Of a stretch of 64,000 nt of DNA, positions 60,436 to 64,000 are shown piece after piece. A program made the translations under genes and the position numbers. Source of the DNA: Vallitalea guaymasensis. Lineage in GTDB: Bacteria; Bacillota; Clostridia; Lachnospirales; Vallitaleaceae. The notes beneath the pieces are model-generated. The model ran no database searches and had not been told where the DNA came from. It worked only from the letters and a program-made list of their open reading frames with translations. Position 1 is the stretch's first letter; every line of letters begins with the position of its first letter. The DNA is taken from positions 5,518,001 through 5,582,000 of the forward strand of contig NZ_CP058561.1 of NCBI RefSeq assembly GCF_018141425.1. The letters are read 5' to 3'.

Positions 60436-61629
60436 TTATTGTAAATTATTAAGGAAATTTTCTATTCTATCTAGACCTTTTTCTATATTTTCCATAGCTA
60501 TAGCATAAGATAGTCTAAAATGAGTGTCATATCCAAAATCAGTACATGGTACTGCAGCAACCTTTTCATTATCCAACAACAGCTTTGCAAAGATATTGGC
60601 ATTTTCAATAACTTCACCTTTGTATTTCTTTCCTAGTGCACTGTCCAAATCAACAAAAACATAAAATGCACCTTGAGGTTTGATTGCAGATACATATGGC
60701 ATTTTGGATACTCTATCATACATATATTCTCTTCTTTTATCAAATTGAGTTTTCATTTTATCCACACATTCTTGTGAACCACTAATTGCAGCTAAAGCAG
60801 CTTTCTGAGCAATTGAGTTTGGATTAGATGAAGCATGGCTTTGAATATTAGACATAATTTTGGCTATTTGTTCTGGAGCAGCTGCATAACCAATTCTCCA
60901 GCCAGTCATAGCATAACTCTTAGAAACACCATTTATAATTATTGTTCTATTATAGATATCTTCATTAAATGAAGCTATGCTTATATGCTTCTCATCACCA
61001 TAAATAAGTTTTTCATAGATTTCATCGGATATGACGAATAAATCATTCTCCACTGCAAATTCAGCAACTTGTTTAAGCTCTTCCGCTGAATACACCATAC
61101 CTGTTGGATTACTTGGACTATTAATTAAAATAGCTTTTGTCTTATCAGTTAATGCATTTTTTAGATCATCCATAGTTGCTTTATAATTATTTTCTTTACT
61201 TGTCTTTACTACTACTGGTACTCCATCAGCTATCTTAACCATTTGAACGTAACTCAACCAGAATGGAGCTGGTATAATAACTTCATCACCAGGATTTAAA
61301 ATTGCCATAAATGTGTTAGTTAAGGAATGCTTTGCTCCATTACTTACAACAATTTGGCTTGGTTTATATGAAACCTTGTTGTCTGCTTCTAACTTCTTGC
61401 ATATAGCCTTTTTCAATGGAAGTATACCTGAAGCAGGTGTATATTTAGTAAATCCTTCATTTATTGCCTCTATAGCAGCTTGTTTTATATGATCCGGTGT
61501 ATCAAAATCTGGTTCGCCTGCACCAAATCCTACTACATCTATTCCATCAGCTTTCATTTGCTTGGCCTTTGCTGTTATTTCTAATGTTGATGAAGGTTTT
61601 ATATCTAGACCTTTACTTGATAATATCAT
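60436..61629 (-). CDS. aspB: Pyridoxal-phosphate aspartate aminotransferase (class I, AspB type)
   Basis: 397 residues. It transfers the amino group between aspartate or a related amino acid and 2-oxoglutarate. Conserved blocks: VVGFGAGEPDFDTPDHIKQAA, ILINSPSNPTGMVYSAEEL (Asn and Asp region), VISDEIYEKLIYG and the PLP-lysine motif INGVSKSYAMTGWRIGYAA; a C-terminal RLSYA Arg binds the substrate carboxylate. The start at 61629 is chosen because GGGTGG is upstream and the N-terminus MILSSKGLDIKPSSTLEIT is canonical; a longer frame to 61758 is not supported. Exact substrate is uncertain within the family. Confidence 0.93.
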   Translation of the reverse strand: MILSSKGLDIKPSSTLEITAKAKQMKADGIDVVGFGAGEPDFDTPDHIKQAAIEAINEGFTKYTPASGILPLKKAICKKLEADNKVSYKPSQIVVSNGAKHSLTNTFMAILNPGDEVIIPAPFWLSYVQMVKIADGVPVVVKTSKENNYKATMDDLKNALTDKTKAILINSPSNPTGMVYSAEELKQVAEFAVENDLFVISDEIYEKLIYGDEKHISIASFNEDIYNRTIIINGVSKSYAMTGWRIGYAAAPEQIAKIMSNIQSHASSNPNSIAQKAALAAISGSQECVDKMKTQFDKRREYMYDRVSKMPYVSAIKPQGAFYVFVDLDSALGKKYKGEVIENANIFAKLLLDNEKVAAVPCTDFGYDTHFRLSYAIAMENIEKGLDRIENFLNNLQ

Positions 61630-62097
61630 GTACAAACACCACCCTTTTATTATTATTACATTTTGCATTAAACATATTGTAATATATTTTATGTAATTTT
61701 GCAAGTTCTGTTTTAAATTTATTCGTTTTTTAATGTTTTCTTTTATATAAATTAACATTTAACATTTATTTTTGCAATATCAATCATAAATATCTTCATT
61801 TCATAATTATAGTTGCAATTATTTTTTGTGTTAGTATTAATTTATATACATCATTTTTGAAAATAAATTCAAGGTTTTGGAATATGTTAATGATTAATGG
61901 AAATTTATCGCTATGAAGCAGTAAAGAATAATATTGTATTATTATGGTAAAGTTGTAAGGCTTTACTTCATTCGAATCTATTAAACCATTAAAAACTTAT
62001 AAAATCAAGGAATTTATGATAAACTTAATAGAATAAATAGAATATCATATGACAGGATTAATTATTTTAATTATATCCTTAAAAAGAAATAAAAAAG
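61630..62097. other. Noncoding AT-rich region upstream of the aminotransferase
   Basis: About 470 bases with no coding region. I looked for a T-box or other known leader and saw none. The stretch 61930-62060 is ordinary AT-rich sequence. Confidence 0.5.
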
Positions 62098-62120
62098 AAA
62101 AGTGTGACATGCACACTTTT
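62098..62120 (-). terminator. Terminator of spoVS
   Basis: A perfect stem AAAAGTGTG-ACATG-CACACTTTT followed on the minus strand by CTTTTTT, directly after the spoVS stop. Confidence 0.9.
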
Positions 62121-62124
62121 TAAA

Positions 62125-62388
62125 CTAATTTTTTGATTGAACGATTAATTTAATCGCCGTTCTTTCTTCTCCGTTAATATCAATATCAGTGAAAGCTGGA
62201 ATACAAACTAAATCGATACCCGATGGAGCCACATATCCTCTTGCAATTATTATTGCTTTTATTGCTTGATTTAATGCGCCTGCCCCGATTGCTTGTAATT
62301 CAGCACCGCCTTGTTCACGGATAGTATTAGCAAGAGCACCAGCTACCGAATTGGGATTAGATTTTGCAGCAACTTTTAAAACTTCCAC
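62125..62388 (-). CDS. spoVS: Stage V sporulation protein S
   Basis: 87 residues, an Alba-like nucleic-acid-binding-fold regulator of sporulation, among the most conserved sporulation proteins. From VEVLKVAAKSNPNSVAGALA onward it matches SpoVS, with GGAELQAIGAGALNQAIKA and YVAPSGIDLVCIPAFTDI. The GTG at 62388 is the correct start: the canonical protein begins exactly here, and GGGGG lies about 10 bases upstream. The ATG further up at 62457 would add 23 residues not found in the family. It lies downstream of rny, as in Bacillus (rny-spoVS order nearby). Confidence 0.95.
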   Translation of the reverse strand: MEVLKVAAKSNPNSVAGALANTIREQGGAELQAIGAGALNQAIKAIIIARGYVAPSGIDLVCIPAFTDIDINGEERTAIKLIVQSKN

Positions 62389-62542
62389 TCTAAAAGACCC
62401 CCTTTTTTTGGTTATAGTTATTAATTCAATAAGAAATTCTGTTTTCCTTTTTTTCAATCAATTTTTATGGACAATATTAATTTTTATTTTTTTCAATTAA
62501 TATCAAATACAAAATTTCTACAAAATAGTTAACTAAAACACA

Positions 62543-62568
62543 AAAAAGCGTGATTTCTCACGCTTTTT
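62543..62568 (-). terminator. Terminator of rny
   Basis: A perfect 11-bp stem AAAAAGCGTGA-TTTC-TCACGCTTTTT immediately after the rny stop codon, with a T run on the minus strand. Confidence 0.93.
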
Positions 62569-62569
62569 A

Positions 62570-64000
62570 TTATTTAGCATATTCAACTGCTCTTGTTTCT
62601 CTTATAACATTAACTTTAATTTGTCCTGGGTATTCCAATTCATCCTCTATTTTCTTAGAAATTTCTCTTGCAAGTAATACCATTTCTTCATCACTTGTTT
62701 GATCAGGAACAACCATTATTCTAATTTCTCTACCTGCTTGAATAGCAAAAGATTTATCGACACCTTTAAATTCATCAGCAATCTCTTCAAGACGTTGAAG
62801 TCTCTTAATATATGTTTCTAATGTTTCACGTCGTGCACCTGGTCTTGCAGCAGATATAGCATCAGCTGCTTGTACAATGACAGCAACTAGACTAGTAGGT
62901 TCTACATCACCGTGATGTGCTTCAACAGCATTGACAATCACATCTGATTCTTTATATTTCCTACATAAGTCTGCACCTATGGAAACATGTGAACCTTCCA
63001 TTTCATGGTCAACTGATTTACCAATATCATGTAATAAACCAGCACGTTTAGCTACTCTTACATCTACTCCGATTTCACCGGCAATTAATCCACTTAAATG
63101 AGATACCTCGATTGAATGTTTTAAAACACTCTGTCCATAACTTGTTCTAAACTTCATCTTACCTAACAATCTCGTTAATTCATGGTGTAAGCCATGAACA
63201 CCTGTGTCGAAAGTGGCCATTTCACCTTCTTCACGAATAATATTCTCAACTTCTTTTCTTGCTTTTTCTACCATTTCTTCAATTCTTGCAGGATGGATTC
63301 TTCCATCAACAATTAATTTTTCAAGTGCAATTCTTGCAACTTCTCTTCTTATTGGATCAAATCCAGAAAGTATAACTGCTTCAGGCGTATCATCAATAAT
63401 AAGATCTATTCCTGTTAAAGTCTCCAAGGTTCTAATGTTTCTTCCTTCTCGACCTATTATTCTTCCTTTCATTTCATCACTTGGAAGAGGTACTACTGAT
63501 ACAGTAGTTTCGGCAACATGGTCAACTGCGCATTTTTGTATTACATTCGCCAATATTTCTTTAGATTTTTTGTTAACCTCTTCTTTTGCTTTTACTTCCA
63601 ATTCTTTAATTAAAATTGCTGTTTCATGTTTGACTTCATTTTCAACAGATTTTAAAAGGTATTCTTTTGCTTGATTGGAGGTGAGGCCAGAAATTTTTTC
63701 TAACTCTTTGACATGTTTTTTCTGTAATTCAGATACTTCTGCTTTTATTTTTGCTAATTGTTCTTCTCTAGATGTTAACTGATTTTCTTTTCTTTCAAAG
63801 CTTTCAGCTTTTTTGTCTAAAGATTCTTCTTTTTGAAGAAGTCGTCGCTCAAGGCGTTGTAATTCATTTCTTCGCTCTTTAACTTCTTTATCTAGATCAC
63901 TTTTGATTTTATAAGTTTCTTCTTTAACCTCTAAACGACTTTCCCGTTTAATAGATTCTGCTTCTTTTATAGCATCATCAACAATTTTTCTAGCTTTTTG
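62570..64000 (-). CDS. rny: Ribonuclease Y, 5' end cut by window edge
   Basis: The endoribonuclease that starts mRNA decay in many Firmicutes. The frame is open from the window edge at 64000 to the stop at 62570 (476 residues). The visible part starts within the long coiled coil ([20 protein letters not shown]), continues to the KH domain ([19 protein letters not shown]), the HD domain ([34 protein letters not shown] with the metal-binding His-Asp) and the C-terminal region ending [12 protein letters not shown]. Only the membrane anchor and a short part of the coiled coil (about 40 residues) are missing. No internal start is needed; a TTG at 63601 is only an inner codon. Confidence 0.95.
   Translation of the reverse strand, partial: QKARKIVDDAIKEAESIKRESRLEVKEETYKIKSDLDKEVKERRNELQRLERRLLQKEESLDKKAESFERKENQLTSREEQLAKIKAEVSELQKKHVKELEKISGLTSNQAKEYLLKSVENEVKHETAILIKELEVKAKEEVNKKSKEILANVIQKCAVDHVAETTVSVVPLPSDEMKGRIIGREGRNIRTLETLTGIDLIIDDTPEAVILSGFDPIRREVARIALEKLIVDGRIHPARIEEMVEKARKEVENIIREEGEMATFDTGVHGLHHELTRLLGKMKFRTSYGQSVLKHSIEVSHLSGLIAGEIGVDVRVAKRAGLLHDIGKSVDHEMEGSHVSIGADLCRKYKESDVIVNAVEAHHGDVEPTSLVAVIVQAADAISAARPGARRETLETYIKRLQRLEEIADEFKGVDKSFAIQAGREIRIMVVPDQTSDEEMVLLAREISKKIEDELEYPGQIKVNVIRETRAVEYAK

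Noticed and set aside
61630-61758. N-terminal extension of the aspartate aminotransferase
   Set aside because: The extra 43 residues are Ile/Lys/Asn-rich, not found in the family, and the inner ATG is correctly placed.
61759-62097. T-box or other amino-acid leader upstream of the aminotransferase
   Set aside because: No T-box core (TGGNACCGCG) or specifier-loop structure was found.
62389-62457. N-terminal extension of SpoVS from an upstream ATG
   Set aside because: Family proteins start at the MEVLKV position, and the GTG at 62388 has a good ribosome binding site.

Overview
The window looks like chromosome of a low-GC, anaerobic, endospore-forming Firmicute (class Clostridia). Base composition is strongly AT-rich, ribosome binding sites are AGGAGG-type, and the gene set includes sporulation genes (spoIIM, spoVS), phosphotransbutyrylase plus butyrate kinase, a sodium-pump decarboxylase, a reverse rubrerythrin and an S-layer-anchored giant protein. 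A Vallitalea/Lachnospirales-like organism would fit, but that is only a guess. No tRNA, rRNA, CRISPR array, prophage or intact transposon was seen. Most genes are on the minus strand. || Layout. 1-3465 (minus): a biotin-dependent Na+-translocating methylmalonyl-CoA-type decarboxylase operon, beta subunit cut by the left edge. 3572-8291 (minus): a housekeeping run holding a degenerate site-2-protease-like membrane protein, scpA, scpB, a DacB-type D,D-carboxypeptidase, rluB and mnmM, similar to the scp-dacB-rluB neighbourhood of Bacillus. 8538-9720: a secreted transglutaminase-fold protein preceded by three tandem class I cyclic-di-GMP riboswitches. 9777-12926: a BlaI/BlaR1-controlled operon ending in a B-class metallo-beta-lactamase homologue with an altered zinc-1 site, with two textbook BlaI operators. 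13075-24474: a 3,799-residue SLH surface protein carrying 23 near-identical 89-residue Ig-like repeats. 24986-27043: ptb-buk. 27416-29665 (plus): an AraC regulator fused to a GH39-like domain. 29741-33591: deoB-pdp-dac. 33957-35801: TetR regulator and reverse rubrerythrin. 35906-42382: an accessory stretch of small secreted or membrane proteins, a YjdF gene with a structured leader, and an ECF sigma/anti-sigma pair linked to a secreted tandem-repeat polypeptide. 42468-50382: a sugar-type ABC transporter, a YesM/YesN two-component system and a UroD-family methyltransferase in one operon, with a repeated 14-bp element upstream. 50622-64000: GH18-like protein, YgjP-like protease, a divergent cis-prenyltransferase, YjjG-like phosphatase, xerD, spoIIM, nudix, proC, purB, an aspartate aminotransferase, spoVS and rny (cut by the right edge). 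|| How parts may work together. The strongest regulatory stories are three. First, cyclic di-GMP probably represses translation of the transglutaminase-fold protein, because the last aptamer's P1 stem contains its Shine-Dalgarno sequence. This gene is about 4 kb from a giant repeat adhesin, which recalls c-di-GMP-governed adhesin release systems (Lap; PPEP-1 of C. difficile), though the link is inference. Second, the beta-lactam operon has sensor, repressor, operators and effector together, with an unusual active site in the effector. Third, the ECF sigma operon and the secreted repeat gene share the same spaced promoter motif, which suggests a small autoregulated envelope or secretion response.
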